Counted from the stretch's first letter, positions 11,815 through 22,996 are shown. The stretch is DNA of 64,000 nucleotides from Amblyomma americanum (GCF_052857255.1 NC_135505.1:46578520-46642519); one strand, 5' to 3'. Notes: generated from the sequence alone by a model not told the origin. Made by a program: numbers and translations.

Positions 11815-12480
11815 AGCAAAAAAATTTATTTAAATATGTACACATGTCAAGGTTACCGGACACGTTGACGTTCAGAAGTAGGCATGACGCGAAGCATGTA
11901 AGGCGAGCCAATTATTTAAAGAGGTACCATAAACAGCTTTGAGCAAATACCAGGAATTTCTTGTGAGCGTTTTAAGACGGGATAGCATACCTATTCGCAG
12001 AAGAGTGAAACAGCAATAATCTGACGCGGAACAAAATGGGACCTTAGCGCCAGTTTGGTCTAAAGACAAGAACAAGGTGATCGTTGTTAACATAAATGAA
12101 TCGGCACGACCACTGCCGGAGAAATTTTTGCTCTCCCAAGAAAAAGAGCTCCTCTGACAAGATACTGATCAGCTCCCTTCGAAGACGGCCAAGTATTGCC
12201 CACACAGCGCGGCGTCGAAAGCCACCAGCTTCCGCGGTGCATCGATTGCGCCATAAACTAAAAAGACCCACAACAATTAATAGGCGAGAAAAACGGCCGT
12301 AGGGGAAGAGGCCGTGGCACACAAAGCTCGAAATGCCCTGCCCACAGAATCCCGCATGAACCGCGCGCCACAAGACACGCGCTACTACGCAATGTAGAAG
12401 CAATATAGGTGGAATAGCGGCAGTCGTGTAACCCATTACCCATTGCGCCTTCGTGTTGGTGGGCACCATCTCCATATACC
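11815..12480 (-). mobile_element. LINE B relative, 5'-truncated 3' fragment
   Basis: The frame 12475-12044 contains CVVARVLWRAVHAGFCGQGIS, closely matching the C-terminus of LINE B at about 8230-8160. The untranslated part 11,830-12,030 matches 7690-7850 almost base for base over stretches such as CCTATTCGCAGAAGAGTGAA. The shared 3' end and missing 5' part are typical of incomplete reverse transcription. Confidence 0.85.
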
Positions 12481-12589
12481 GAAGCGCGATTGAAGTGACG
12501 GCTTACCCAGGGAGCAATTTACGCGCCTTTTTTTCCGTCAGAAACAACGAACTCTGCAAAAATTTTGTTGTCGTTAGTGGCTATTTGCT

Positions 12590-12912
12590 AATACAAAAAC
12601 TATGGAAGGAAAAGATGTTGCTAGCGTCGGCATCGACAATAGAAAGAGGAACCTGAAGCACCTGAGCTGTGGCAGGGAATAAAAGAACAGGAAGAGGGCA
12701 GAGAGAAGGAAAGAAAGCGGGGAGAAAAAAGTAGAGATTGGGGTAAAGGGTTAAATATACACTATGCACAGACAGAATATGGAAATATAAAAAATAGAAA
12801 ATTGGATTTCCAGGAAAGAAATTGACGCCGCAACTGTCTCACATATCTCGGTGCACACCCCAAATCGCACCTTAAGGGATTCGGAGAAGAAACGAGGGAA
12901 GAGGTGCCGCAG
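12590..12912 (-). mobile_element. long-form SINE fragment
   Basis: Bases 12,800-12,912 match the body of the SINEs at 3640 and 55,245 (AACTGTCTCACATATC, then CCTTAAGGGA). The adjacent 12,600-12,740 (CACCTGAGCTG, then GGCAGGGAATAAAAG) matches the extra segment at 55,090-55,180. The tRNA-like head is missing because the LINE C end abuts at 12,912. Confidence 0.65.
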
Positions 12913-12914
12913 TG

Positions 12915-13806
12915 GAGAGTAGTGGTGGTGAAAAACATTTATTTTCAAGCTATACATACGGCGGGCGGCAGACAACTAACATGGCACGAGGCCACACTTA
13001 GGGGCCTGCTCTTACAGGGCATAGTACAGCCCTTGGAGGGCTACCCGCTTCAGAGCGTGGGTAATTATCCGGCGCTGGGCAACCGCAGCGGAGCTGGTCA
13101 GGACAGTCTCCACCGTGGTTGGCTATGGAGGGTGTGGGAATGTAGAACATGTGAGGGGGGCGTGAAGAAAATCTCTCGGTTTCGCATAAAACAGAGACGA
13201 GGAGAGGAATTGACCTGGGCAGCGGGCATGAAGGAGAATAGCGTAGGGAGCAGCACGGGTCTGGAGTCGGCGCCAGTGGGAGGCCTCGGTTAAGGTTAGG
13301 GAGGGAGCTGGCTGTGCGTAAACGCGCCGGGTATCTCGGTAGTAGGTATCTCTGAGCGCAAGCAGACGCTCCTGGAATGACGGAGGAGATCCAACTCCGT
13401 CCCGGAAAGTGAGACCTTGGGTGAGGGAGTGGACCTCTTCGTTACCCGGGAGACCTGCGGGTGCGGGGGTCCAGGTAAGGGTTACGGGTCGCGTGGAGTG
13501 CCATAAGTGATAAGCCGCGGTGCGGGATATCAGGCCTTTTGCACAGGACAGAGCAGATTTTGAGTCGAAGAGAATTTTGGTGGCAGAGGGGATGAGAGCG
13601 AGCACAATGTGCGCTTCCTCTGCAATTTCGGATGAGTATGTGGTGTTGGAACCTGATACGATTAATCGGGCCTGACTGTTAGCGACGGCGAGGAGCATGC
13701 GGGAGCCCGACGAGTACGCTGCCACGTCCACGAAGGCTACCTCGGAACTGTGACCGTGCATCTTGTGCAGGGCCTTAGCGCGGGCTGCCCTGCATTCTGC
13801 ATGCAC
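12915..13806 (-). mobile_element. LINE C, I-clade-like, 3' part with RNase H domain (pseudogene)
   Basis: The minus-strand frame below 13,760 shows an RNase H fold: FVDVAAYSS (first Asp), SSEIAEEAHIVLAL (Glu), ILFDSKSALSCAKG (Asp), then WTPAPAGLPGNEEVHSLTQG, where the usual final catalytic Asp/His region is altered. The tail has TEASHWRRLQTRAAPY. The 3' end has AATAAA in minus orientation near 12,945. RNase H at the C-terminus of ORF2 marks I-clade-type LINEs. The copy is 5'-truncated. Confidence 0.8.
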
Positions 13807-13963
13807 CCTGTAGTGAAGGGCTCCGAAACTGGAATAATTTCCAGCACCTGGGCATATTTTGCGCTCCCCTCCATCCAAACGCGGCTTCCATGGTCCCGTT
13901 CAAACTCTTTACACTCCGGCTCACTAACTGAGCCGCCTAATCACTCAGTGACAGCGGTAGGTG
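13807..13963 (-). mobile_element. degenerate tRNA-derived SINE
   Basis: Fragments of the SINE body (GTAGTGAAGGGCTCCG, then AATAATTTCCAGCACCTGGG) and of the head (TTCAAACTC, then CTGAGCCGCCTAATCACT) occur in the right order but with many substitutions and a deletion in between. Older than the other SINE copies by eye. Confidence 0.55.
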
Positions 13964-14299
13964 TTTGACCACGGCAGGACAGTGAGCAGTTTGATCCCGA
14001 GACGAATGGGCATTGCCCGCACTGCGGAAAGAGCTGCGATATCTGTTACATAGCGTGGGCATATACTCAGAACCCTCACCTTCCTCCTTCCCCTGCCCCC
14101 GCCCCAGAGGTATGGGAGACTGCCGTCTTCAGCTGTGCGACACTCAAGTCTCAAAGAACTGTGATGAAGCGGATGCAAGACAGGTCCTCGTCGTGCCTTG
14201 CCGCAGACTAAGGATACCTAGAATGCAGTTTGGTCTTCTGACTTCTAAACTCTCGTTTGTAGCAAAAGCTGCACTACGCTAACCGCGGTAATTTGGCCC
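13964..14299. other. no recognisable gene
   Basis: Contains a GC-rich stretch 14,080-14,110. Short frames on both strands lack known motifs. It may be upstream LINE sequence too decayed to read. Confidence 0.4.
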
Positions 14300-14850
14300 G
14301 TTTTGGCCATTTCCTCCTAATTTGCAAGCACGAGTTTCGCCACAGAAGTTTATTTCCCACTGATGTAGGTGGCCCCCTACTCCCCACCCCTGGCATGCAG
14401 GCTCAAGAGGGGGGGGGGGAGGCAGAGGCCTCCGCGACTAAAGACAGGCGCGAAGTTTCGGTTATTCTTCGCGGCTTCCGTCGCCAGGTGCATTACTTGT
14501 TCCTGTTCGGCGGGGGACTCGGTTTGCAGCATGGCCTCCCATGCATCTCTACTTTTAATTTCCTTCATGGCTCCTGATTACTCAGAACATTGTCAGATTA
14601 TAATATCAAGAGAGCCACCTTATTCGCAGATTAATGTTTACCATCAGATATATCTTCTATTCGCGTGAGGAACAACCAGACTAGACATGGGAACTTCTCA
14701 GCTTGCAGGCGTCGCCAAGCGACAGCCTCTCTGTTGCTTAAAGTTCGATCCGGTTGTGGCGGAGACCTTCTTCCGACTGTATAGTCCTCGATGATTTCAG
14801 TGTAGGTTTGCCCTCGCACAGCCACTTTCCGACAGTCGGGTGGTTATGCG
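14300..14850 (-). mobile_element. I-clade-like LINE 3' fragment
   Basis: Minus strand: NREAVAWRRLQAEKFPCLVWL (about 14,735-14,675) matches the conserved Trp-Arg-x-Leu-Gln stretch after RNase H. SRDAWEAMLQTESPAEQEQV (about 14,555-14,495) is the typical end of the protein. AATAAA lies near the 3' end (14,350). It is a different copy from LINE C, truncated at its 5' side. Confidence 0.7.
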
Positions 14851-15076
14851 GCTACCAGGAAGTAGAGAGCTCAGGCTAACTCGTTTGCCCTCATTGGCTG
14901 GGACTGATTCTTGTGCGGATGTCCAGATTATCATATTTTACGGGGAAGGGGGCGAGGCGGCAGAGTCGGTGGCGGTCGCGGCCGCGGCGCTTCTGTGATG
15001 TCACGCGCGGCGCACCTGTGGTGAAACTCAGAACTTGGTAAAATTTTGTTAGCCTCTTTCCAGTCCCTTCTTTTAC

Positions 15077-15240
15077 CAAAATTAGTCTTTTTGCTATCGA
15101 ACCCGACCGCGGCTGCCGCTTTTCGATGGAGGCGAAAAGCTAAGCTGCCCGTGTCCTGTGCGATGTCAGTGCACGTTAAAGATCCCCAGGTCGTCGAAAT
15201 TATTGAAGCGAAAAGCTTCCCTACGCCAGCTATTTGAGCC
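15077..15240 (+). mobile_element. tRNA-derived SINE fragment
   Basis: Plus orientation. Box B end CGAACCCGACCGCGG (15,099) is followed by family body TGTGCGATGTCAGTGCACGT and GATCCCCAGGTCGTCGAAAT. The front half of the tRNA head is absent and the tail stops near 15,205-15,240. Confidence 0.75.
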
Positions 15241-15764
15241 GTCATACTCGACTTTCAACGCATCAGCTCTCGCTGTTCGTCTCCCATCGTGTCTGCTTCG
15301 AAGCATATTCTCAGGTATTGGTCTGGTGATTAGCTGAGGACGGAAGACGTTCTGAAGTGTCGTTCGGCCTTGCGATTTCATTACATGATTAAACTTGCCT
15401 TTCTTCAGTGTCATACGTACGGCAATGAAAGGTGCTCACCGAATGTCCAAATTTGCCATCACTGAAAGGCTTTTCGGCTTAAGAGTATATAATACCCTAG
15501 ATGAACCGATTGGGGCCTACAAGATATTACAGATTGAAAGGCTCTCTCGTAGCGAGACTGGGAGACACATACTGAACGTGCGTCTAGAGCAGCTGTTGGT
15601 GCAACGGCGGGTGTGACTACCAAGAACAATAGCGAACCACGTGACATATCACATGCCGCAACTGGCGAGAAGGAGCGGCCGAGCAGCAGCCAGTGCAGCG
15701 GCGTACGTGACGGCCAAGCGCGTTGCTGCGACGACGCGCAATTTTGCATGATTTTGCCGAGGTT
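15241..15764. other. no recognisable gene
   Basis: Mixed-composition DNA with short frames on both strands and no motif I recognise. Confidence 0.4.
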
Positions 15765-16600
15765 TAAGTTGAAGTTGAAAGTTTATTAAGGAATACAAAC
15801 AAAGTTACAAGCGCAAACAGCAAGAGGCTCCATGGTACAAGAACGCGTGTGGCACCTCCCGCGACAACAAATTTCTATAAACAGCAAAATAGGAAAAACA
15901 CAAAAGATTAATTAGCAACACAGAGAATAGATAAAACAATAGTGTAATATGAGTTACCGAAATATTTGAATAGAAACAATATTATGCAGGAGAATGTGCA
16001 ATAAAACACTAACAGATGCCGCGATACATAGCATCAATAACAAACAGAAAAAAATGACTCGTTAAGAAGGAAAAGCTATAATTTGACACTGAACAAAGAA
16101 AGCTTATTAGTTTGTTCGACGTCAAAGTTCAAAGAGTTACCAAATGATACGCATGAAAAAGGAAGGCATTGCCTCCCGTAGTTAGTTCTGACCTTAGGTA
16201 GCAAAAAGTTTCTACGCAGCGCAAAACGTGTGACGATGTTGCTTATGATTGTGCCGGGAGAAAATATGCTTAGCAAAAGCTTATGATAAAGAATCTTAAA
16301 CAATAGGATACCAATGCTGTAAAAATAAAGGGCCGAGATAGGTAGCACGTTTAAATCAATGAAGAAAATGCGTGAGTGTCACATTCGAGGGGTATAGGTT
16401 ATGTTGTACATGGCTTACTTTTGCTGTTTTATCAAAGGCTACAGATGAGTATGATAGGCGTTACCCAAAGGTCAGATATCGTAGTTTGAGTGGCTGTGGA
16501 TGAATGCGTAGTAACAGGATAATAAAGTTTGGATTAGGAAATAGCTTCGGTCTTTAAATGGTACGCGTAACCCATACGAAATTTTCTTCCACGTTTCAGC
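15765..16600 (-). mobile_element. LINE D 3' fragment (CR1/Jockey-like)
   Basis: The minus frame 16,300-16,076 reads FLLPKVRTNYGRQC then FSCVSFGNSLN, the conserved LP..RT.YG......G...WNSLP end of this ORF2 type. An AT-rich 3' untranslated region runs down to about 15,780, where TTTATTAAGGAATAC forms the tail. Coding sequence upstream of 16,350 is lost or unreadable. Confidence 0.65.
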
Positions 16601-16604
16601 TACA

Positions 16605-16927
16605 TGATGATGGAATTTTCATTCCATTTATTAAACACTCGGGGCGAAAAGCACTATAGAGGGGAATCGTTACAAAACAAAAAATACGTAAACAGATGCA
16701 ATGCACATCACAAAACTGTCTCCGTGTATGTGTCTTACGTCGTGTTCTACCGATGACTAGTGCACTAATGAAGTTATATACAAAAAAGTATTGTCATCCT
16801 CCTGCTATGCAACGTTAGCTAGTGCAGAACGAAAATGGTGGTTATCAGTATCGTCGACGGTGTCTGTGGGCAGGCGGTTCCATTCACGTGATGTACGAGG
16901 CAAGAAAGACTTAAATGCCGTCATAGT
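16605..16927 (-). mobile_element. LINE E 3' fragment hosting Ty3 element A
   Basis: The minus frame reads MTAFKSFLPRTSREWNRLP then TVDDTDNHHFRSALA, the C-terminal end of a LINE ORF2. Its upstream side is cut at 16,927 by the LTR of element A. The reading frame appears to continue on the other side of element A at 36,448 (HIDHHLKVVIE). This makes LINE E the outermost layer of the nested stack. Confidence 0.7.
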
Positions 16928-17094
16928 TGTGACAGCGCAGTAAGCCGGCTTACAAGCCCACATGTGTATCTGGAACGACCATCTCTGAGCGAAAAGGTGT
17001 GACGTCACATATCTGTATATATACAGTGCACGCCTGCTGGGAATAAAAGCGATCCATTTCCCTCGCAAGCCTTGATCATGATGTTACTATAACA
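16928..17094 (+). repeat. 5' LTR of element A
   Basis: Starts TGTG and ends AACA. It aligns with 36,272-36,447 through ACATG.GTATCTGGA.CGACC, GTGTGACGTCACATATC and a run to TGATGTTA. 167 bases against 176 in the 3' copy. It carries TGACGTCA, a TATATATA stretch and an AATAAA (17,042), so promoter and polyadenylation signals lie in a very short LTR. Confidence 0.88.
17000..17023 (+). promoter_or_regulatory. CRE-like octamer and TATA in LTR A
   Basis: TGACGTCA at 17,000-17,007 is the palindromic CREB/ATF consensus. TATATATA follows at 17,016-17,023. The octamer is retained in the 3' LTR at 36,345-36,352 although the LTRs have diverged. Function is inferred from the consensus only. Confidence 0.6.
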
Positions 17095-17096
17095 AT

Positions 17097-17107
17097 TGGC
17101 GACGAGG
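17097..17107 (+). other. primer-binding site of element A
   Basis: TGGCGACGAGG begins two bases after the LTR end, as expected for a tRNA primer-binding site (starts TGG, complement of CCA). The tRNA is not identified here. Confidence 0.7.
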
Positions 17108-17250
17108 CTGTCTACGCGCCTGCATTGGCAGCGGCCGACCGAGCAGCGAGCGAGTGCCAAGGCGGACAGCACGGAACGCCAAGAGCAGTCCGAAGGGGAC
17201 AGCTCTTCGGGGGAAACGGATGCGTAGCGGGCTTCTGTACTTCTTTCAGG

Positions 17251-17798
17251 ATGTCGCCAGTGGGGAAGATATCAGACTTCGACCGTAAAAAACCTCGGAG
17301 CGGTTTGATCACTTTTGAACGGCAAATGGGATAGCCAACAAGAAGCGCCTCTCCATGTTCTTGACATTGAAAGGCACAAAGGCTTATGAAGTATTAAGAA
17401 GTATCATGGTGCCGAAATCACTGGAAGAAAGATCGTATGAAGAAGTTAAAAGTCTCTTGAAAGAGCACTACAGTTCCAGAAGTTGCGCCATAGCGGAGCG
17501 GTGTAAGTTTAACAGGCACATGCAACAAGAGAGTGAAAGTGCCAAGGGTGCATTGTAGAACTTAAACGCTTGGCCAGCAAGTGCGACTACGGCTACTTCT
17601 TACAAGATGACCTCCGAGACAGGCTGTTTGCCGGCATACGGGACGAATAGACTCAGCATATACTGTTCGCGTAACGAGCATTGACGTTTAAAAGCGCATG
17701 CAAAATCGCCCTGGACAGGAAACTAGCAGTGCGAAAGAGTGCGCAAATGCGGTAAAGGCAGCAAGAGGCATCGGTGCACGTAATGAAAGTCCGAACGC
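17251..17798 (+). pseudogene. gag of element A, N-terminal part
   Basis: An ATG at 17,251 opens MSPVGKISDFD. After a frameshift near 17,340 the capsid-like region reads MFLTLKGTKAYEVLRSIM, EERSYEEVKSLLKEHY, AERCKFNRHMQ, then FLQDDLRDRLFAGIRDE near 17,605. These are capsid landmarks of Mag-type gypsy elements. The gene is cut at 17,798 by element B; its zinc-knuckle part lies at about 32,013-32,150. Stops at 17,332, 17,556 and 17,648 inactivate it. Confidence 0.8.
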
Positions 17799-18010
17799 TG
17801 TATCGTATCTGGTGCAGCGCGGTCGTCGTATCTACGACCCTTGTGATGTACGCGATATCAGTCTTATGCTTGTAACGTGTTGGTGAGGAAACACACCCTA
17901 CTGTCCCACTTTAGTGTATGCATACACGGCTGTTCAATAAAGGGGCGGTTCTCCTGCTCCCCTTGCTCGGACCCTCTGGTCGTGTCTGGTCTGCAGCACG
18001 CAACGATACT
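17799..18010 (+). repeat. 5' LTR of element B
   Basis: Matches 31,724-31,978 from TGTATCGTATCTGGTGCAGC to CTGCAGCACGCAAC. 212 bases; the 3' copy is longer only because of a TA expansion. An AATAAA-like polyadenylation signal (TTCAATAAAGG) is at about 17,933. The last base (T instead of A) seems mutated. Confidence 0.9.
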
Positions 18011-18025
18011 TGGTGTCAGAAGTGG
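18011..18025 (+). other. primer-binding site of element B
   Basis: TGGTGTCAGAAGTGG directly follows the LTR. This is a common arthropod gypsy primer-binding sequence. The tRNA is not assigned here. Confidence 0.8.
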
Positions 18026-18026
18026 T

Positions 18027-18404
18027 ATGTCCACCGACGTCCAATCTTACGAACCGAAGGTTACGCTACAAGGCCAACCTGATGGAATTCAGGAAGCCAC
18101 CAGGCCCGCTGAGCTCAACTGGAGAAATTGCCAAGAGCTGGCGGACATTCAAGCAAAGGTTCCAATTTTTTTCTCGCCGCATCAGAACCAACTCTTCCTG
18201 AGCGTAGCGGGCGAGGAAGCCCTCGAGATCTACAACATGTTCAGCTTCGGCAAAGACGAGAACAAGAGTGACTACGCCACTGTCGTGAAGAAATTTGATG
18301 AATACTGTGCCGCACAGAAAAATGTTATAGTACATGAGCGCTACGTCTTCCAGGCCCCGGGTGAGCCCTTCGAACCTTTCTACGAGACTTACAAACCAAG
18401 CACG
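18027..18404 (+). pseudogene. gag of element B, N-terminal part
   Basis: The ATG at 18,027 begins MSTDVQSYEPKV. Capsid region: ELNWRNCQELADIQ, LFLSVAGEEALEIYNMFSF, ATVVKKFDEYCAAQKN, then FEPFYETYK at the break, where LINE F is inserted. The downstream part resumes at 22,997. A local frameshift near 18,120 replaces the expected NWRTFKQRF reading. Gag forms the particle that packages element RNA. Confidence 0.85.
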
Positions 18405-18829
18405 AGCATGTTGTTTTTGTTGTTGTTGTTTATTGTGCTTAAGACAGTACAGAAGTAGTGCCAAGGGGCAGAGGCAAAAGGCGATAGAAATGAACGCCTG
18501 ACTGGGCCAATGTCCCCACAAAAACTTGCAGCACAAACAACACACGCATAGAAATGAAAATAAGGCAAACTTGCACATGAACAGAGGCAATCTGTCGATT
18601 ACAGAGGAAATTAGTAAAAAACAGGATTGAAGCCAGTACTAAGTAGTCAAATTATACAGTTGTGTAGCCTACGCAGAAAATAAATTGACAGAATGAGTTT
18701 AATAGTAAAATATAAAATCAATCAGCGGGCATATATTCACGTAGTGGGAAATGATAAAAACACAGGACAACACTGCATTATGATATGCTATTCGTACGCA
18801 GAGTCATTGACCAAATACTGTAGGTATGC

Positions 18830-21713
18830 CTACAAGTTATGTAGAAAATAAATTTTCCCCGTTTTCCTGAAGGAAATCAGGGAAGAACAACCATTAATGA
18901 TTTCGATTAAAGGCGGGAAAAGATTCAAGCAGTTAGGAATTTGCCAGTTAAGCAATTGCATACCATAATTCGTTCTAATTAAAGGCTCAAAGAAGGTGCT
19001 GTGTCTGAACGTGTAATAAGGTAAATTCTTTGTGTAAGTAGAAAGAAAAAGTTCGTTATTTGCTTTCACCTCTAGATAGATAGCTTCGGAAAGCCGCTGG
19101 TAGTACAAGGCTTCAAGTTTCAATATACCATCTTTTACAAAAAATTCAGAGACGTGTTCATAAGACGATAGGCCATGAATAAATCTTAAACCTTTCTTTT
19201 GCATCAGATATAATTTATTAAGGTTTGATTTTGAAGTTACACCCCAAACAAGTAGACAATAAATCAACCGTGAATGGATTAAGGCGAAATATAGCTGGCG
19301 TTTTAGGTTCTTTGGAAGGTAAGCTTGATTTCTATTTAGCATCCCTAGCATTTGAGCAATACTGCTTTTTACTGAATGCACATGGTTGGACCAGAGAAGG
19401 TTTTCATGAAAATTGACCCCTAAGAATTTATGCTCGGATACTCTTTCTAACGTTTGCAGGTTAAATTTCAGTCCATGCGCAAGATTGGTCCGCTTATTTT
19501 TAGGACCAAATAAAATATATTTTGTTTTTTTCACGTTTAAATTAAGTTGATTAGCATGAAGCCACTGAGACAGATTTTGAGGCCACAGATTTGCGGTTAC
19601 GCACAGGGATGTTAAATCATCAGCAGAAAAGAAAACATTTGTGTCACCCGCATAGAGAATAATATCTTGGGTTTTGGAAAGCGAGACTATGTCATTGACG
19701 TATAAGAGAAAAATTACAGGACCGAGAATGGAGCTTTGAGGGACACCGAATTTTATCGCTCCGGTGTCTGAGACAATACTGTTTATAGTTACATATTGTT
19801 TACGATTTGTTAGGTAACTGCGGATCAGTTTAAGTGTAAGGCCTCTTATACCATAATGAGGTAATTTGGTATACAAAATGTCATGTTTTATGGAATCAAA
19901 TGCTTTCTTAAAGTCTAAAAATATACCTATGGTGTAAAGTTGTTGCTCAATATTATTGACAATTTTATCTCGGATTTTTAACAGTGCTGACTCAGTGGAT
20001 TTGCCTTTCTGGAATCCATATTGAAACTCAGATAGCAAGCTGTGTGTATTTAAATGATTAATCAATCTGATGTTAATAGCTTTCTCTACTACCTTTGATA
20101 ATAGTGGCAAAATTTATATAGGTCTATAATTACCTATATCATTCAGAGCTCCTCCTTTGTGTACAACAGAAACTTTCGCTATTTTCAATTTTTCAGAAAA
20201 AGCACCTGTCACAAACACCAGATTAATCAATCGACACAGCACATCGCATACCAGATCTGCCACAGCCTTAATTGGTAACACACCGATACCGTCGAAACCA
20301 GACGCAGAGCTGTTCTTAATATCGCTGATTATGCAAACAAATTCCACGGGAGTAACAGGTTTTAAAAACATGGTGTTCTGAATGCTATGTTTAATATATG
20401 TGGTAGCTTGTAGAGATGATGCTGAGTTCGTGGCACCAAAATCTAGGAAATGCCGATTAAATTCATTTGAAAGGCTTACGCCACTAAAAAGTTGCTCTCC
20501 TAACTTCATTTCATTAGGCATACAGTTAGCAGGTTGTCTCAACAAGCTCTTTATTGTGCGCCATGTTTTTTTTGTGGATCGAAGCCAATACTGGCAAATT
20601 TATCAGTATTTTACCGCATACTAGACTTCTTTAAATCAGCTCCTAACTCATTTCTAAATTTCCTAAACTTTTTTAATGTCTCTATGTCTCTTGATAATAC
20701 GAACTTTTCAAAGAGTTCATTACGGGCTTTTATTCTGCGCAGCAGGTCTTCAGTTATCCACGGCTTTCTTCCTTTCTTGCTCTTTTTGTGTAACACCAAA
20801 GGAAATGCAGTGTCGTAAAGATTAATCATTCGTTCAAGAAACTGGTTATAAAACGAATTCAGATCTTTCAACTTTTAATAACGTTCCAGTCTACTGATGC
20901 TACTAAATGTCGAAAATAAGTAATGTTGTTCTGCGTAATGTTCGGCCTCAAAATAACTAGATCGATTTTCTGGTTTCGGCATGAGGAAAAATTCGGGAGA
21001 AGGCAAAACTGCGCCATGTAATCACTGATATCAGTCATTAAAACAACAGCTTCTAATTCATTTTTTTCATATGAAGTTAAACATAAGTCAATCAACGTTT
21101 CAGTAGATTCTGTAATTCTAGTGGGGGCCTCAATGGTGTTAATAAACCCACAAGAAGCTAAAAGATCCGTGAATTCCCGGGCAGGATCAGACACATGAAA
21201 AAGATCGATATTAATGTCGCCCATGATTACAACAGGCATGTTCATCATTGCCATCTCATCCAACATAAGTTCAAAAAGACGACAAAAATCATCAAACTGA
21301 CCAGATGGAGGGCGGTAGATTACACCAAATATGAAAGAATGACACTTGATGAAAAGGGATTCAAAGCAAGGGTTTATAAAGCAGTGCTCCGCCATGACCG
21401 TATACGATAGGCTATGCTTAACGAAAAGGGCCACACCTCCTCCTTTTTTGTTTTTTCTGCAAACTGCTTCACATGAATACCCGTTGAAATCTACTATGTG
21501 GCGACTGCCAGTGAGCCATGTCTCGCTGAAAGCTAAGATGTCGAAGTCGTGGCACAACGAGGCCAGGTGTATGTCTAATTCATCCTTTTTGCGACTTAAA
21601 CTGCGCACGTTTAAATGATAGAAGGAATAAAAGCGAGACCTTTCCTTTTTTGAAACTGCAGTGCCGAAGCATACGGCATCCTGATAACAGTGTTGCGGTG
21701 GTAGCGTTTCCAT
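18830..21713 (-). pseudogene. LINE F ORF2 (endonuclease-RT), lightly damaged
   Basis: The ATG at 21,713 starts METLPPQHCYQD. Endonuclease motifs: HLNVRSLSRKKDEL, FSETWL, VIYRPPSG, IMGDINIDLF, PTRITEST. A break near 20,868 shifts to a second frame (20,871-20,611); RT follows at 20,545-18,830 with a stop TAA at 20,113-20,111 inside the NYRPI motif. RT: FLDFKKAFDSIKHD, FGVPQSSILGPVIF, and LYAGDTNVFF where YADD should be, so one catalytic Asp is lost. The usual length is about 950 residues and this fits. Confidence 0.88.
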
Positions 21714-21751
21714 CTCGACGTAATGGGCGCACGAGCAATTCCAGCTTCTAT

Positions 21752-22636
21752 TTACACCAGTTTTTCGAGATCACTTTCAGTGTGAATCCTAATGATACCG
21801 GCACCTACATCTTTTCGCACAAGCACATGTCCATTCTTTTGCCACGTGAAGCGATAGCCTTTTTCTTCACTTTTTGCTCGCGCTAGCCACAAAAGACGTT
21901 TATTCATTGCCGTAAGGTTGTCTAGAAACCATAAGTCTGACGATATTGTCTGAAGCTGAGAGCGACATGCAGTAATAACGGAGTCTTTACCCGGTCTAGC
22001 TGGCACGCGGTGGACAGACTCTAAAGTCGAATCCGTTAGTTTAGGTAGATCCAGTTTACATGCAAGGTCATTTAATTTCTCAAAGAGGTTTTCATTATCT
22101 TCCTTGACCATGCCGTGAATTTCAAGGTTGTTTCGACGGCTGTATTGCTCCAGATCATTTAGCTGAAGTTCATGTCTTTGACGTAAGGAAAGTTGCCAGA
22201 CTCGATTGCTGCAACTCTTTTTTGCATATCAGCAACATCCTTGTCGTGAGCATCCAGCTTTTCTAGAATTTTGTCATACTTGCCAGACACAAGTGCGATT
22301 TACGCTTCAATTCCATCTACCTTTGATATCAGTTCAGAAAGCGCCTCAACCTTCGCCACTAGTGGGACAAGCAATGAAAGCTTTTCATTTATGTCATTCA
22401 ACTTGGATTCAAGGTTAGCATTTTCCGGCGTTGTGGAAGTCGACCCACTCCTTTTTTTTTGCATTTTCACAAGTCTTACAGTTCCAGTTAGCCTTTAAAG
22501 AGTCGGCCTTCTTGCGATATTGATTAGCACTGACACTGGAACATTCACCAATATGATATGCATATTGGCATGATATGCATGTAATAGACAATCCATCGCT
22601 AGCTATTTCTTCGTGGCATGACAAACATTCCGACAT
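21752..22636 (-). pseudogene. LINE F ORF1: PHD-type zinc finger, coiled coil, RRM/C-terminal domain
   Basis: The ATG at 22,636 opens MSECLSCHEEI; the next Cys/His residues (CISCQYAYHIGEC, CKTCENA) form a PHD-like Cys4-His-Cys3 finger. A heptad-rich coil follows (LESKLNDINEKLSLLV, IALVSGKYDKILEKLDAHDK) with one stop. The C-terminal domain at 22,111-21,752 (SVHRVPARPG, LLWLARAKSEEKGYRFTW) resembles the nucleic-acid-binding end seen in LINE M ORF1 and in baculovirus FP-type domains. ORF2 starts 38 bases after its end. Confidence 0.8.
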
Positions 22637-22714
22637 ATTGAGAATATATCAGTGCAGCAACAGCAGCAGCAGCGGAATTAAAAAATAATGAATAAAGCAC
22701 AGACTTTACCAACC

Positions 22715-22996
22715 TGCAAGTTCGATGGAAAGCAGTTATTGACGGCACTTAGATCCGTCCGCTGCTTCTGCTGTGTGCAAGTGGCGATGTCGTCCCTGGT
22801 GCTCTTATAACTCTACGCCCGTCGTTGGATCAGCTGACTCGATGTTCAGTGATAGGCCGCCAATCTTGATACGCTCCCAGGTGATGTGAAAGCAGCACCG
22901 GTGAAGCGAGGCTTGGCACGATCGGCGAAAACGCTTGCAAGTTCGATGGAAAGCAGTTATTGACGGCACTTAGATCCGTCCGCTGCTGCTGCTGTG
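22715..22996 (-). repeat. 5' duplication of LINE F (promoter-monomer-like)
   Basis: A block of about 65 bases starting TGCAAGTTCGATGGAAAGCA occurs at 22,715-22,782 and again at 22,936 to about 22,996, 221 bases apart. This is consistent with one full and one truncated 5' monomer of LINE F. Confidence 0.7.

Larger units (their letters stand above)
18405..22996 (-). mobile_element. LINE F (CR1-like with PHD-type ORF1), near full length
   Basis: Minus strand: 5' region with a 221-bp-spaced duplication (22,715-22,996), ORF1 22,636-21,752, ORF2 21,713-18,830, then a 3' end with AATAAACAACAACAACA-type triplets at 18,407-18,436. Inserted in gag of element B between FEPFYETYK and KFGSQMD. Few inactivating changes are visible, so it is a recent but dead insertion. 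The exact insertion point is uncertain by a few bases. Confidence 0.88.
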
